Origin: Martinezella lusitana
GTDB taxonomy: Bacteria > Pseudomonadota > Alphaproteobacteria > Rhizobiales > Rhizobiaceae
Direction of reading: 5' to 3'
Length of the DNA: 64,000 nucleotides
Assembly: GCF_900094565.1 (NCBI RefSeq)
Contig: NZ_FMAF01000014.1
Span: 62,001 to 126,000 of the forward strand
Made by a program: the position numbers and the translations under genes. Of the stretch, positions 17,021-26,024 are shown piece after piece. The notes beneath the pieces are model-generated. The model had not been told where the DNA came from and did no database searches. It saw nothing but the letters and a program-made list of their open reading frames with translations. Numbering within the stretch: the first letter of the stretch is position 1; the number at the start of each line of letters is the position of its first letter.

Positions 17021-17917
17021 TCAAGGCAGGAGGCTGCGCTGCAGGCTTTGGCGCTGTGCCTCCTGAGCGGCCTTGAGCTGGGCCTTGGTATACATCAGGG
17101 CATGCTCGGCAAGGTCGCGGCCATCGTCCCAAAGGTTGCGCCAGATGCCGAGGATGCCTTCGAGCGGCTGGCCGACGACGCGCGAGGAGAAGGATTCGAA
17201 GGTGATCGGGCCTGTGTAGCCGGAGCGGACAAGGGCGCGGAAAACGCCGGCAAGGTCGATCGTGCCCGAGCCCATGTAGCCACGATGGGAATCGCCCGTG
17301 TGGAAATATCCGAGATGGTCGCCCGTCTCGAGAATGGCGGCCTGAATATCCGATTCCTCGATATTCATGTGGTACACGTCCAGATGCACCTTCACGTTTG
17401 GCATGCCGATGCGCTTGCACATCTCGACGGCCTGCGCGGCGGTGTTCAGCACGTTGGATTCGTAGCGGTTGACCACTTCGAGGACGAGCGTGATGTGGCT
17501 TCGCGCCGCTGTCTCGGCCACCTGACGCAGGATCTCGACCGATTGTGCGACGCCTGCCGCCGTGGTCGGCTCGGAATATTTGCCGAAGGCCGAATGCAGG
17601 ATGCCGCCGATATATTCGCCACCGCAATCGCGGCAGACGGCGATGGCCTGCTCGAGCTTTTCCTTGCCGCGCCGTCCCTTCCCCTTGTCGCCGCTTGAAA
17701 TGTCGCTGTCGAAATCGAGGCCGAGCGAGAAGTTGATGCCGATGCCGTTCTTTTCCAACTGGCGACGGGTAAACTCCGGATCGATCAGGCTCGGATCCAG
17801 CGCCGGTGCCTCGATGAAATCGTAGCCCACCTCGGCACTACTGGCGATTGCGCGGGCGCATTCCTCCTTGCTCCAGCCGGCTTCCCATACCAGCGCGTGA
17901 ACTCCCAGCTTGTTCAT
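17021..17917 (-). CDS. Ketose 3-epimerase (D-tagatose/D-psicose 3-epimerase family)
   Basis: A 298-residue TIM-barrel sugar isomerase of the xylose-isomerase-like superfamily. The metal and catalytic residues of ketose 3-epimerases can be placed: E147 (VLEVVNRYES), D180 and H183 (HLDVYHMNIEE), H206 (YFHTGDSHRG) and E241 (ITFESFSS). The VLEVVNRYE and LDVYHMNIEE strings match D-psicose 3-epimerase from Agrobacterium. It should interconvert C3 epimers of a ketose. It is divergent from the LacI-CUT2-kinase-aldolase operon, so its product is probably the kinase substrate. Confidence 0.9.
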   Translation of the reverse strand: MNKLGVHALVWEAGWSKEECARAIASSAEVGYDFIEAPALDPSLIDPEFTRRQLEKNGIGINFSLGLDFDSDISSGDKGKGRRGKEKLEQAIAVCRDCGGEYIGGILHSAFGKYSEPTTAAGVAQSVEILRQVAETAARSHITLVLEVVNRYESNVLNTAAQAVEMCKRIGMPNVKVHLDVYHMNIEESDIQAAILETGDHLGYFHTGDSHRGYMGSGTIDLAGVFRALVRSGYTGPITFESFSSRVVGQPLEGILGIWRNLWDDGRDLAEHALMYTKAQLKAAQEAQRQSLQRSLLP

Positions 17918-17973
17918 GATCTTCCTCCCGGTTTCGTGGATGCAAAATGAATTGCTGCAGTGCGGAAGACATG

Positions 17974-18046
17974 AATCGTTTTATACTTGAAAGCGTTCAT
18001 GTTGACACCGCACTTGCTCAGGTATAGCTTACAATAAATCGTTTCA
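17974..18046. promoter_or_regulatory. Candidate LacI operators and promoter
   Basis: The divergent epimerase/LacI region holds AATCGTTT twice (17974-17981, 18037-18044) and the near-palindrome TGAAAGCGTTCA (17988-17999). A TTGACA at 18002-18007 with TATAGC at 18023-18028 could be the LacI promoter. Central-CG half-sites of this kind are typical of LacI-family operators. Confidence 0.45.
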
Positions 18047-18095
18047 CCAGAGTTTTCATATTATCATTGGCGAGGGCGTAGTGGGGGAGGGCAAG

Positions 18096-19166
18096 ATGTC
18101 GAGACAGCAAAGCCCTTCCATCAAGATGGTGGCCGACAGGGCCGGCGTTTCGGTCGCGACGGTCTCGAACGTCCTCAACGGCAAGCCAACGGTTTCTCCC
18201 GATTTTGCCCGGCGCGTGAATGATGCGGTGCGCGAGCTTGGTTACGTCGTCGATCTCGGCGCGTCGCGGCTCCGCTCGCGCAAGGCGCAGCTCGCCGGCG
18301 TCGTTGTGCCGGATCTTACCAATCCGATGTTCGCCTCCTTCGTTTCCACGCTGGAGCATCTGGCGCGCCTCGCAGACTACGATCTGGTCGTCGTATCAGC
18401 GCGCAACAATGCGGAGGAGGAGGCTGACCGGCTGCGCAAGATTCGCGCCTGGCGCCCCGCCGGCCTGATCGTCATTCCCTGCGATGGCGCCTTTGCCGAG
18501 CGCCTGCCGGATGGCTTCTTTGCACCCGTTGTCCTTGCCGACCGCATACCCGATGCCGCCGGCTTCGATCTGATTGCCGTCGACAACGGGCCGTCGGCCG
18601 GTGCCATCGCTGCGCATCTCGATCAACAGGGCTATGAGGATTGCCTCGTCGTCGGCACCAGTCTTTCGATCAGTAACATACGCGAGCGTTGGGAAGGCGT
18701 GCGTGCGTCGGCCAAGCACATGCGGGTCGAGATGCTGGAAATCGGCATCGATGACGCCCATGGCGCACAGCTTCTGGAGGAGCGTCTGCGCCATCGCCCG
18801 CTGCCCGGCGCGCTGTTTTCGCTCGATCAGGGCACGACGCTTTTGACCTACTGCACCATGGCTGAGATCGGCCTTTCCGTGCCAGGCGATATCGCCTTTG
18901 CGAGCTTCGACGAGATGGAATGGATGCGGCTGGTGACGCCCGGGATCACGACCGTGCGTCAGCCTGTCGAGGAAATGGCCGAGCAGGCCTGGGCGCTGCT
19001 GTTGCGGCGCATGACCGGCTCTGCCGGCAAGCCGGTCACGCGGCGCTTGCGCTGCGCCGTCGAGATCCGTGGTTCGACACCGCGGAACCCGCTTGAGGAG
19101 GCGGGCAAACTGAAACTGGGAGGAAGAAAATGGAAGTTACAAGGCGAACCATACTCACCGGAATAG
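18096..19166 (+). CDS. LacI-family transcriptional regulator
   Basis: A 356-residue LacI repressor: HTH at about residues 9-30 (IKMVADRAGVSVATVSNVLNG), hinge near 50-60 and a periplasmic-binding-protein-like effector domain. The ATG at 18096 is preferred to the GTG at 18081 because GGGGGAGG (18083-18090) precedes it. The C-terminus overlaps the next gene by 37 bases, so the binding-protein start and ribosome binding site lie inside this coding region. It should control both its own sugar operon and the divergent epimerase. Confidence 0.92.
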   Translation: MSRQQSPSIKMVADRAGVSVATVSNVLNGKPTVSPDFARRVNDAVRELGYVVDLGASRLRSRKAQLAGVVVPDLTNPMFASFVSTLEHLARLADYDLVVVSARNNAEEEADRLRKIRAWRPAGLIVIPCDGAFAERLPDGFFAPVVLADRIPDAAGFDLIAVDNGPSAGAIAAHLDQQGYEDCLVVGTSLSISNIRERWEGVRASAKHMRVEMLEIGIDDAHGAQLLEERLRHRPLPGALFSLDQGTTLLTYCTMAEIGLSVPGDIAFASFDEMEWMRLVTPGITTVRQPVEEMAEQAWALLLRRMTGSAGKPVTRRLRCAVEIRGSTPRNPLEEAGKLKLGGRKWKLQGEPYSPE

Positions 19167-20137
19167 GCGGCGCCGTCGTTGTCGGCACCCTTGGCGGCAC
19201 GATCGGCGTAGCCCAGGCGGCTGAACCGCAACTCGGCGTCGTGGTTAAGATCGGCGGCATCCCGTGGTTCAATGCCATGGAAGTCGGCATCAAGAAGGCC
19301 GCGCCAGAATTCAAGACGAACGCCTGGATGGTCGGGCCGACACAGGCGGATGCTGCTCAGCAGGTCCGCGCCATCGAAGACCTGATTGCCCGCAAGGTTG
19401 CGGTCATCGGTATCGTGCCGAACGATTCCGCAGCGCTCGACCCCGTTCTCGGCCGCGCGCGGGCAGCTGGTATCAAGGTGCTGGCCCACGAAGGCCCGAG
19501 CCAGAAGGAAGCGGATTGGGACTTTGAGCTCACGACCATCGAAGGCTATGGTCAGGCGCATATGGACCTGATTGCCAAGGAGATGGGCGGGGAAGGCAAG
19601 TATATCGTCTATGTCGGCTCGCTGACTGTTCCGCTCCACAACGCCTGGGCCGATGCGGCGATTGCCTATCAGAAGCAGAAATATCCGAAAATGCAGATGC
19701 TCGGCGATCGCTTCGGCGTTGCCGAAAGCCTGGATGAAAGCATCAAGACCACTCAGGATCAGCTTCGCGCCAATCCGGATCTCAAGGGCATCCTGACATT
19801 CGGTTCGCAGGGGCCGATCGGCGCTGCCCGCGTCCTCGACGATCGTGAAAAAGCCAAGTCGATCGCGCTGGTCGGTGGCTTCTCGCCGGGGCAGGGCGTC
19901 AAATACGTCAAGTCCGGCACGATCCGCGGCGGCTTCATCTGGAATCCGATGACGGCTGGCGAGATCTTCGTTCAGCTCGCTTCCATCCTGGCGGCCGGCA
20001 AGGAACCGACCGACAATATGGAGCTGACCGGCGTCGGCAAGGTGCGCGTCTATCCGGACAAGAGGCTCATTCAGGCGCAGAAGCTTGAATCCCTCGATAA
20101 GCAGAATATCGACCGGCTGGTCGCGCTCGGTCTCTAG
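19130..20137 (+). CDS. CUT2 sugar-binding protein
   Basis: A 335-residue periplasmic binding protein of the ribose/AI-2/rhamnose type. The signal region MEVTRRTILTGIGG, with twin Arg, suggests possible Tat export, cleaved after VAQA. Type I fold segments include ARKVAVIGIVPNDS near 85 and GILTFGSQGPIGAA near 220. It has its own GGAGGAAG ribosome binding site within the LacI 3' end. A hairpin region follows before the ATPase gene. It is the first structural gene of the CUT2 importer; the ligand is not readable from sequence. Confidence 0.92.
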   Translation: MEVTRRTILTGIGGAVVVGTLGGTIGVAQAAEPQLGVVVKIGGIPWFNAMEVGIKKAAPEFKTNAWMVGPTQADAAQQVRAIEDLIARKVAVIGIVPNDSAALDPVLGRARAAGIKVLAHEGPSQKEADWDFELTTIEGYGQAHMDLIAKEMGGEGKYIVYVGSLTVPLHNAWADAAIAYQKQKYPKMQMLGDRFGVAESLDESIKTTQDQLRANPDLKGILTFGSQGPIGAARVLDDREKAKSIALVGGFSPGQGVKYVKSGTIRGGFIWNPMTAGEIFVQLASILAAGKEPTDNMELTGVGKVRVYPDKRLIQAQKLESLDKQNIDRLVALGL

Positions 20138-20152
20138 GCGTTCCTCCCGAGG

Positions 20153-20188
20153 GCCGGCGGTTGGCCTGAGTGCCGCCGCCGGCCAACC
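20153..20188 (+). terminator. Intercistronic hairpin after CUT2 binding-protein gene
   Basis: Two mutually exclusive perfect 8-bp stems are possible: 20153-20160 with 20176-20183, or 20159-20166 with 20181-20188. There is no T-run. It lies between binding-protein and ATPase genes, parallel to hairpins in the other ABC operons here. Confidence 0.5.
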
Positions 20189-20208
20189 CAAACAATCGGA
20201 GTGGATCG

Positions 20209-21702
20209 ATGAGCGATGATGTTCCGTTTCTTCGTTTAACCGGGCTGTCCAAACGGTTCGGCGGCGTGCGTGCATTGGAGGAAATCGACTGGGACGTTCG
20301 CCCAGGCGAGATCCATTGCCTTGTCGGCGAGAACGGTTGCGGCAAGTCGACGCTCATCAAGACCGTTGCGGGAGTGCATCCGCCCTCGGCCGGCACCATC
20401 GAAATCGAAGGCAAGCCGGTTCTTCCGCTTGATCCGGCTCGTGCCAAGGCTCTGGGAATCCAGGTGATCTTTCAGGATCTGTCCCTGTTTCCCAATCTTT
20501 CCGTTGCAGAAAACATCGCCGTCGAAAACCATCTCGATCGGCTCTTGAAGCCGGTCAGCTGGAAGCGGATGCGCGAGAGTGCGAGTGCAGTCCTCGCAAG
20601 GCTCGGCTTTACCCTCGACCTCGATCTCGTGGTATCAGACCTTTCGGTTGCCGAGCGCCAGATCGTCGCCATTGCGCGCGGCCTCGTCGCCGAGGCGCGG
20701 CTGATCTTCATGGACGAGCCGACGGCCTCGCTGACGCGGACGGAGGTCGATCGTCTGCTCGGGATCGTCGGGCGGCTCAAGGCCGATGGCATTGCCGTCG
20801 TCTTCGTTTCCCACCGGCTTGACGAGGTGGTCGAGATCGCCGAGCGGGTGACCGTGATGCGCGACGGCCGCAAGGTCGGCACCTGGCCCGCCGATCAGGT
20901 GAACGAGAAGAGGATCGCGCATCTGATGACCGGGCTCGATATCGATCACTGGATTGTCGCCCGCGATATGGGCAAGGCCGAGCCTGTCCTTGAGGTCAGC
21001 GGTCTGTCACGTCGCGGCGAATTCGCCGATATCGATTTCACCCTTCGTCGCGGCGAGGTGCTGGGTATCTCCGGATTGCTGGGGTCGGGCCGCACCGAGC
21101 TTGCCTTGACGCTGTTCGGCATGCATCGCGCCGAGCACGGCAGCATTCGCCTGGAAGGCCGGCAGCTTGCGCTTCGCTCCAACCGTGACGCCGTGCGCGC
21201 CGGCATCGCCTACGTCTCCGAGGATCGTTTGAGCCTTGGCGTCATCCTGCAGCAATCGATCGGCGACAACATCATGCTCGCGGTCATGCGGGGCATGGCA
21301 AACCGGCTTGGGCTCATCCCCGGCAACGCACGCAGGCAACTCGCCGACGATTGGGTGCGGCGCCTCGCCATCAAGGTCCCGTCAGCCGATCGGGCCGTGC
21401 AGACGCTTTCGGGAGGCAATCAGCAGCGGGTCGTTCTGGCGAAGTGGCTCGCCACGCGGCCGAAGGTCCTGATCCTCGATTCCCCCACCGTCGGCGTCGA
21501 TATCAAGAACAAGCAGGGTATCTACGATGTGGTCGCCGATCTGGCCCGCCAGGGCGTTGCTGTCATCCTCATCTCCGACGAGGTGTCCGAACTTTTCGCG
21601 ACCTGTGACCGTATCCTGCACATGCGCGCCGGCCGCATCGTCGGCGAGGCGGTGCCGGGCGAGATCACCGAGGCCAACATGAAGGAGCGCATCTATGCAT
21701 GA
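20209..21702 (+). CDS. CUT2 sugar ABC ATPase, duplicated domain (RbsA type)
   Basis: A 497-residue ATPase with two ABC domains, as in RbsA/XylG. The first has Walker A GENGCGKS near 40 and Walker B LIFMDEPTASLT near 165. The second has the diverged LLGSGRTELA near 293, signature LSGGNQQRVVLAKWLA near 402 and LILDSPTVGVDI. The start at 20209 is chosen for GGAG at 20199-20202; 20170 lies inside the upstream hairpin. It energises the two permeases encoded downstream, the first overlapping by 8 bases. Confidence 0.94.
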   Translation: MSDDVPFLRLTGLSKRFGGVRALEEIDWDVRPGEIHCLVGENGCGKSTLIKTVAGVHPPSAGTIEIEGKPVLPLDPARAKALGIQVIFQDLSLFPNLSVAENIAVENHLDRLLKPVSWKRMRESASAVLARLGFTLDLDLVVSDLSVAERQIVAIARGLVAEARLIFMDEPTASLTRTEVDRLLGIVGRLKADGIAVVFVSHRLDEVVEIAERVTVMRDGRKVGTWPADQVNEKRIAHLMTGLDIDHWIVARDMGKAEPVLEVSGLSRRGEFADIDFTLRRGEVLGISGLLGSGRTELALTLFGMHRAEHGSIRLEGRQLALRSNRDAVRAGIAYVSEDRLSLGVILQQSIGDNIMLAVMRGMANRLGLIPGNARRQLADDWVRRLAIKVPSADRAVQTLSGGNQQRVVLAKWLATRPKVLILDSPTVGVDIKNKQGIYDVVADLARQGVAVILISDEVSELFATCDRILHMRAGRIVGEAVPGEITEANMKERIYA

Positions 21703-22732
21703 GGATAGCCAAATGGCCGCCGGATCGTCCTTTCTCGTGCAGTTGCGGCGCCGCCCGGAAGCGTGGCTGCTGGCGGTCATTGCCGTGGTGGTGATCGTCT
21801 TTTCGCTGACGGCGCGTGATTTCCTGACGCTTGCGAACATCATCGATCTGCTTGAGACCTATTCGGTGCAGGCGATCATGGCGATGGGGCTTTTCGTCGT
21901 CCTGGTTTCCGGCGGCATCGACATCTCCTTTGCGGCCACGGCATCCGTGGCGCAATACTGCGCGGCGCTGCTCGCAACGCAGCTCGGATTTTCCGCGCCT
22001 GTCGTCATCCTCTGCGGTCTGGCGATCGGTGTCGCGCTCGGCTGCCTGAATGCGCTGCTCGTCCACTATGTGCGCATCACGTCCATCATCGCCACGATCG
22101 CCATGATGAGCGTCAGCTTTTCGCTGCTCATGTATTTCTCGGGCGGCAAGTCGATCTATACGCTGCCGGACTGGTGGACGAATCGCATCGTGTTCTGGCG
22201 GATGGAGACGGCATCGGGCGATATCGTCCGGGTGACGCTTCCGATCGTCGCGATGGCGGTCGTCACCCTGTTTACATGGGCATGGATGACCCGCTCTTCG
22301 GTTGGGCGTCAGCTCTATGCCATGGGTGGAAATGCCGAGGCCGCGCGGCGGGTCGGCATGAATATCGGCCGCCTGCAATTCGTCGCCTACGGCTATCTCG
22401 GGCTGATGGCGGCGATCGCCGGGCTCCTGCAGGCCCACCGGGTCGGCGAAAGCGTGCCCAATGCCATGTACAATACCGAGCTTGCCGTGCTCTCCGCCGC
22501 TGTTCTCGGCGGCGCCAGCCTGACGGGCGGCATCGGCACCGTGCCTGGCGTGCTGCTCGGTATCGTGCTCCTGGCCGTGCTGCAGAACGGGCTCAACCTG
22601 CTCGGCGTCTCCTCCTATTTCTTCCAGATCGTCATCGGCGTCACTATTCTGGTTTCGACCTCGATCACGGTGATCAGTTCACGGCCGGGCCGCCGCCATC
22701 GCATCATCGCGGGAGCACCATCCAATGGCTGA
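21695..22732 (+). CDS. CUT2 sugar ABC permease 1
   Basis: A 345-residue BPD_transp_2 permease with about eight to ten hydrophobic segments and the CUT2 landmark GRQLYAMGGNAEAARRVGMN (about residue 209) on the cytoplasmic side, plus GGASLTGGIGT near 270. It overlaps the ATPase gene by 8 bases and the next permease by 8 bases, indicating translational coupling. The two permeases probably form a heterodimer. Confidence 0.93.
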   Translation: MHEDSQMAAGSSFLVQLRRRPEAWLLAVIAVVVIVFSLTARDFLTLANIIDLLETYSVQAIMAMGLFVVLVSGGIDISFAATASVAQYCAALLATQLGFSAPVVILCGLAIGVALGCLNALLVHYVRITSIIATIAMMSVSFSLLMYFSGGKSIYTLPDWWTNRIVFWRMETASGDIVRVTLPIVAMAVVTLFTWAWMTRSSVGRQLYAMGGNAEAARRVGMNIGRLQFVAYGYLGLMAAIAGLLQAHRVGESVPNAMYNTELAVLSAAVLGGASLTGGIGTVPGVLLGIVLLAVLQNGLNLLGVSSYFFQIVIGVTILVSTSITVISSRPGRRHRIIAGAPSNG

Positions 22733-23783
22733 GCCGCCGCTTCTCTATAACCTCAACAACGGACTTTCCGACCTGATGACTCGCATGAAGGCGGGCATTC
22801 CCGGCGCACATACAGGGCTTGTCGTTCTGCTTGTCCTGCTGGTTGCCGGCTTTTCCCTGTTCATTCCGAACTTTGCCTCGGTCGGCACTCTGCAATCGTT
22901 CATGTATCAACTGCCGCTGCTGGGGCTGCTGTCGCTGGCCATGATGGCGCCCCTGATAACAGGCGGCCTCAATCTGGCGATCATCGCCACGACGAACCAG
23001 TGCGCGCTTCTGACGGCCTTCATCATGCAGAGCCTGATCACGCCCGATAGCAGCGCCGGCTCGGCCGCAGCCGTCATCGTTCTGGCACTTGTCGCCGGCC
23101 TGGCGCTTTGCCTTCTCATCGGCCTCGTCACCGGCACGCTCATCGCCTATACCGGCGTCCATCCGATCCTCATCACGCTCGGCACGAAATCGCTGATCGA
23201 CGGCATCAGCATCTATCTGACCCGCGGCATGGCCCTTTCGGGTATACCGGACGGATTTGCCCGCATCGGCACGATGACGATCGTCGGCGTACCGCTGATC
23301 TTCCTGCTATTGATCGTGGTGGCGGTGATCGTCAGCATCATATTGCGGCGCACCGCTTTCGGCGTCGCCTGCGCCATGATCGGCTCCAACATCGAGGCCG
23401 CGCGCTATTCGGCGATCGACACGCGTCGCGTGCTGGTCGGCGTTTATGTGATGTCGAGCCTGATCTGCTTCTTTGCTGCGCTGGTCATGCTGGCAACTTT
23501 CAATTCGGCCAGCGCGGATTATGCCCAATCCTATCTGCTGGTGACGATTCTTGCGGCCGTCCTCGGCGGCGTCGATCCTTTCGGCGGCTTCGGCACGGCC
23601 GGCGGCCTGATGCTGGCGCTTGCCATCCTGCAGGTCATTTCCTCAGGCTTCAACCAGTTCGGCCTCAGCAACTATCTCACCGTGGCGATATGGGGCGGCA
23701 CCCTCATCTTCGTCGCCATGGCTCAGACGGCGCGTCCCTATCTCATGGGATTGCTGCCCTCACGTTTTGATGGTTCGAAATGA
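22725..23783 (+). CDS. CUT2 sugar ABC permease 2
   Basis: A 352-residue BPD_transp_2 permease, diverged from the preceding one: multiple membrane spans from about residue 28, RTAFGVACAMIGSNIEAARYS near 207 as the CUT2 cytoplasmic loop, and GGVDPFGGFGT near 282. It overlaps the upstream permease by 8 bases and shares an ATGA overlap with the kinase gene, so import and phosphorylation are tightly coupled in expression. Confidence 0.93.
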   Translation: MAEPPLLYNLNNGLSDLMTRMKAGIPGAHTGLVVLLVLLVAGFSLFIPNFASVGTLQSFMYQLPLLGLLSLAMMAPLITGGLNLAIIATTNQCALLTAFIMQSLITPDSSAGSAAAVIVLALVAGLALCLLIGLVTGTLIAYTGVHPILITLGTKSLIDGISIYLTRGMALSGIPDGFARIGTMTIVGVPLIFLLLIVVAVIVSIILRRTAFGVACAMIGSNIEAARYSAIDTRRVLVGVYVMSSLICFFAALVMLATFNSASADYAQSYLLVTILAAVLGGVDPFGGFGTAGGLMLALAILQVISSGFNQFGLSNYLTVAIWGGTLIFVAMAQTARPYLMGLLPSRFDGSK

Positions 23784-25168
23784 GCATCGTCGCGGTCTTC
23801 GATATCGGCAAGACGAATGTGAAGCTGTCGGCGGCGAGCGACGACGGCCGCGTCTTGGAAACTCTGTCGACGCCGAATGTCGTAAAGGACGGTCCGCCCT
23901 ATCGCCATCACGATCTCGACGGGCTGGACGACTGGCTGATCGACAGCCTGGCCGCGCTCGGCCGCCGGCATGATATCGGCGCGATCGTCACCTGCGCCCA
24001 CGGCTCCGGCGGCGTGCTGGTCGACAGGCAAGGCGCTGCGTTGCCGATGATCGACTATGAGCAGCCCACGCCTGCCGACGTTGATGCATACTACAGGAAG
24101 ATTGTCGGCTCCCATCGCGAAAGGGCGAGCGCCGTCATGCTCGGTGCGGCACATCTCGCGCGGCAGATGCTGTGGCAGGAGATGCACCGGCCCGAGACTT
24201 TTGCTGGAGCCTCCGCCTATCTTGCCACGCCGCAATATTGGGCCTTCCGCCTGTCCGGCGTTCTCGCAAGCGAGGTGACGAGCCTGGCCGCGCAATCGCA
24301 CCTCTGGGCATCGGCCGACGGGCGGCCGTCTGCTCTCGTAGCAAATCGCGGCTGGCAGCGGCTCATGCCGCCGATGCGACGCGCCTGGGAGACGCTCGGC
24401 CCCATAAGGCCGGACATTGCCAAGCGTACCGATCTTAAGCCGACGACCCGCATTCTGTGCGGTGTGCACGACTCCTCGGCCAATTTCTATCGCTACCAGG
24501 CGGCGGATCTCTCCGACGTCACGGTCATCTCGACGGGAACCTGGATCGTGGCGCTGACCGATCGTACCGGCGTCGATTTCAATGTCGAGCGTCCGGGGCA
24601 CTCATGCAATGCCGATGTGTTCGGCAATCCGATGCCCGGCATGCTGACTATGGGCGGGCGCGAGTTCGCCGCCGTCGCCGCGACTGCCTCCGGCCCGGCC
24701 TCGCTGCTGGCCCTTCAGCAGATCGTCGCATCCGGGACTTTTGCAGTGCCGACATTCGGTTCGGATGACGGGCTCTTTCCCGGCACGGCAGGCTGCGGCC
24801 GTCTTGAGGGGCCGCTTGCCCGCGACGAGAATATCCGCTTCACGCTTGCTGTTCTCTATTCGGCGCTTCTGACTGCGGCCTGCGTGGATGATCTGCCGCC
24901 GGCGAAAACGGTGGTTCTGGACGGCAATTTCGTCGTCGATCCCCTTTATGGCGCCGTCGTCGCGGCGCTGTTGCCGGATCGGCGCGTGCTGGTCAGCCTC
25001 AGCACGACGGGAACGGCGACGGGTGCCGCCATGCTCGCCGCGCACGAAACACGGGCATCGCCCGTGACGCTGGCGGCCGAGGCGCCGGATATATCAGGCC
25101 TTCCCGACCTTTCATCATACCAGAGGCGCTGGCGTGCCCTGGTCAAGACAATGGAGCAAGCATCGTGA
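23780..25168 (+). CDS. FGGY-family carbohydrate kinase
   Basis: A 462-residue sugar kinase of the FGGY/actin-like fold: the first phosphate motif FDIGKTNVKL near residue 7, the second-domain CGVHDSSANFYRY near 231, and the ADP-site STGTWIVAL near 250. It is similar in layout to L-fuculokinase/rhamnulokinase enzymes that phosphorylate a ketose at C1. It sits between the CUT2 permeases and a class II aldolase, so the product is probably a ketose-1-phosphate. The specific sugar cannot be read from the sequence. Confidence 0.88.
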   Translation: MSIVAVFDIGKTNVKLSAASDDGRVLETLSTPNVVKDGPPYRHHDLDGLDDWLIDSLAALGRRHDIGAIVTCAHGSGGVLVDRQGAALPMIDYEQPTPADVDAYYRKIVGSHRERASAVMLGAAHLARQMLWQEMHRPETFAGASAYLATPQYWAFRLSGVLASEVTSLAAQSHLWASADGRPSALVANRGWQRLMPPMRRAWETLGPIRPDIAKRTDLKPTTRILCGVHDSSANFYRYQAADLSDVTVISTGTWIVALTDRTGVDFNVERPGHSCNADVFGNPMPGMLTMGGREFAAVAATASGPASLLALQQIVASGTFAVPTFGSDDGLFPGTAGCGRLEGPLARDENIRFTLAVLYSALLTAACVDDLPPAKTVVLDGNFVVDPLYGAVVAALLPDRRVLVSLSTTGTATGAAMLAAHETRASPVTLAAEAPDISGLPDLSSYQRRWRALVKTMEQAS

Positions 25169-25857
25169 CGACATATGACGACAATAGCCTGCGCGAGGAC
25201 ATGGTGGCGGTCTGCCGCCGGATGAACGCCTCCGGCATCAATCAGGGAACGGCCGGCAACGTGTCGGTGCGCAATCCCAAGGGGTTTCTGGTCACGCCGA
25301 CTTCCCTGCCTTACGACATGATGCGGCCCAATGATCTGGTCCAGATGTATTTCGACGGCAGCTACGAGGGTGAGCGCCGGCCATCATCCGAATGGCGCTT
25401 TCATCGCGACATTCTAGCTTCCCGCCAGGACATCGATTGCGTGCTGCATTGCCATTCGGTCTATGCGACCACGCTTGCGGTGCATCACAAGACCATTCCG
25501 AGCTTTCACTACATGACGGGCGTTGCCGGCGGCACGACGATCCGCTGCGCACGCTACGCCACTTTCGGCACCCAGGCGCTCTCGGATGCGGCGATCGAGG
25601 CCCTGCAGGACAGGCTTGCCTGCCTGCTCGGCCAGCATGGCCAGATATCGCTTGGCAAGACGCCCGCGGCTGCACTCGCCTTGGCGATAGAGGTCGAGAC
25701 CCTGTCGCGCCTCTATGTTCAGGCGCTGACGCTCGGCGAGCCGCCCATTCTTGATGACGAGGAAATGGCGCGCGTGATCCAGCAGATGAAGAATATGAGC
25801 TATGGGCAGGCGCCGGATCTGGATGGTGTCAACGACGTGGCAAGACGCAAGCAGTAA
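25165..25857 (+). CDS. Class II aldolase (FucA/AraD family)
   Basis: A 230-residue zinc aldolase of the L-fuculose-1-phosphate aldolase/L-ribulose-5-phosphate epimerase family. Phosphate-binding GTAGNVSVR (28-36) and TPTSLPYD (44-51), catalytic E76 (PSSEWRFH) and zinc ligands H95 and H97 (HCHSVYAT) and H158 (GQHGQ) are all present. It would split a ketose-1-phosphate to DHAP and a short aldehyde. The GTG start overlaps the kinase stop (GTGA). It is the last gene of the sugar operon. Confidence 0.88.
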   Translation: MTTYDDNSLREDMVAVCRRMNASGINQGTAGNVSVRNPKGFLVTPTSLPYDMMRPNDLVQMYFDGSYEGERRPSSEWRFHRDILASRQDIDCVLHCHSVYATTLAVHHKTIPSFHYMTGVAGGTTIRCARYATFGTQALSDAAIEALQDRLACLLGQHGQISLGKTPAAALALAIEVETLSRLYVQALTLGEPPILDDEEMARVIQQMKNMSYGQAPDLDGVNDVARRKQ

Positions 25858-25979
25858 TTCGAAATCGCAAGGCAAATCTCGTCCAGCGTGTCCCGGTATA
25901 TCGGCTGTCAATGGTGTCCTCATGCCGAGCGGGGAGGCGCCTGCGATGATCTTACGTCGATATCTCTTGTGAAATCAAA

Positions 25980-26022
25980 AATCCTGATATAAATGAAGCT
26001 TATTGATGGGGCATTCAGGATT
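25980..26022 (+). promoter_or_regulatory. Inverted repeat enclosing the leader and Shine-Dalgarno of the regulator gene
   Basis: AATCCTGA (25980-25987) and TCAGGATT (26015-26022) are perfect 8-base inverted repeats. The right arm contains the AGGA ribosome binding site just before the ATG at 26025. It could be an operator or a leader hairpin that hides the ribosome binding site. Confidence 0.5.
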
Positions 26023-26024
26023 CG

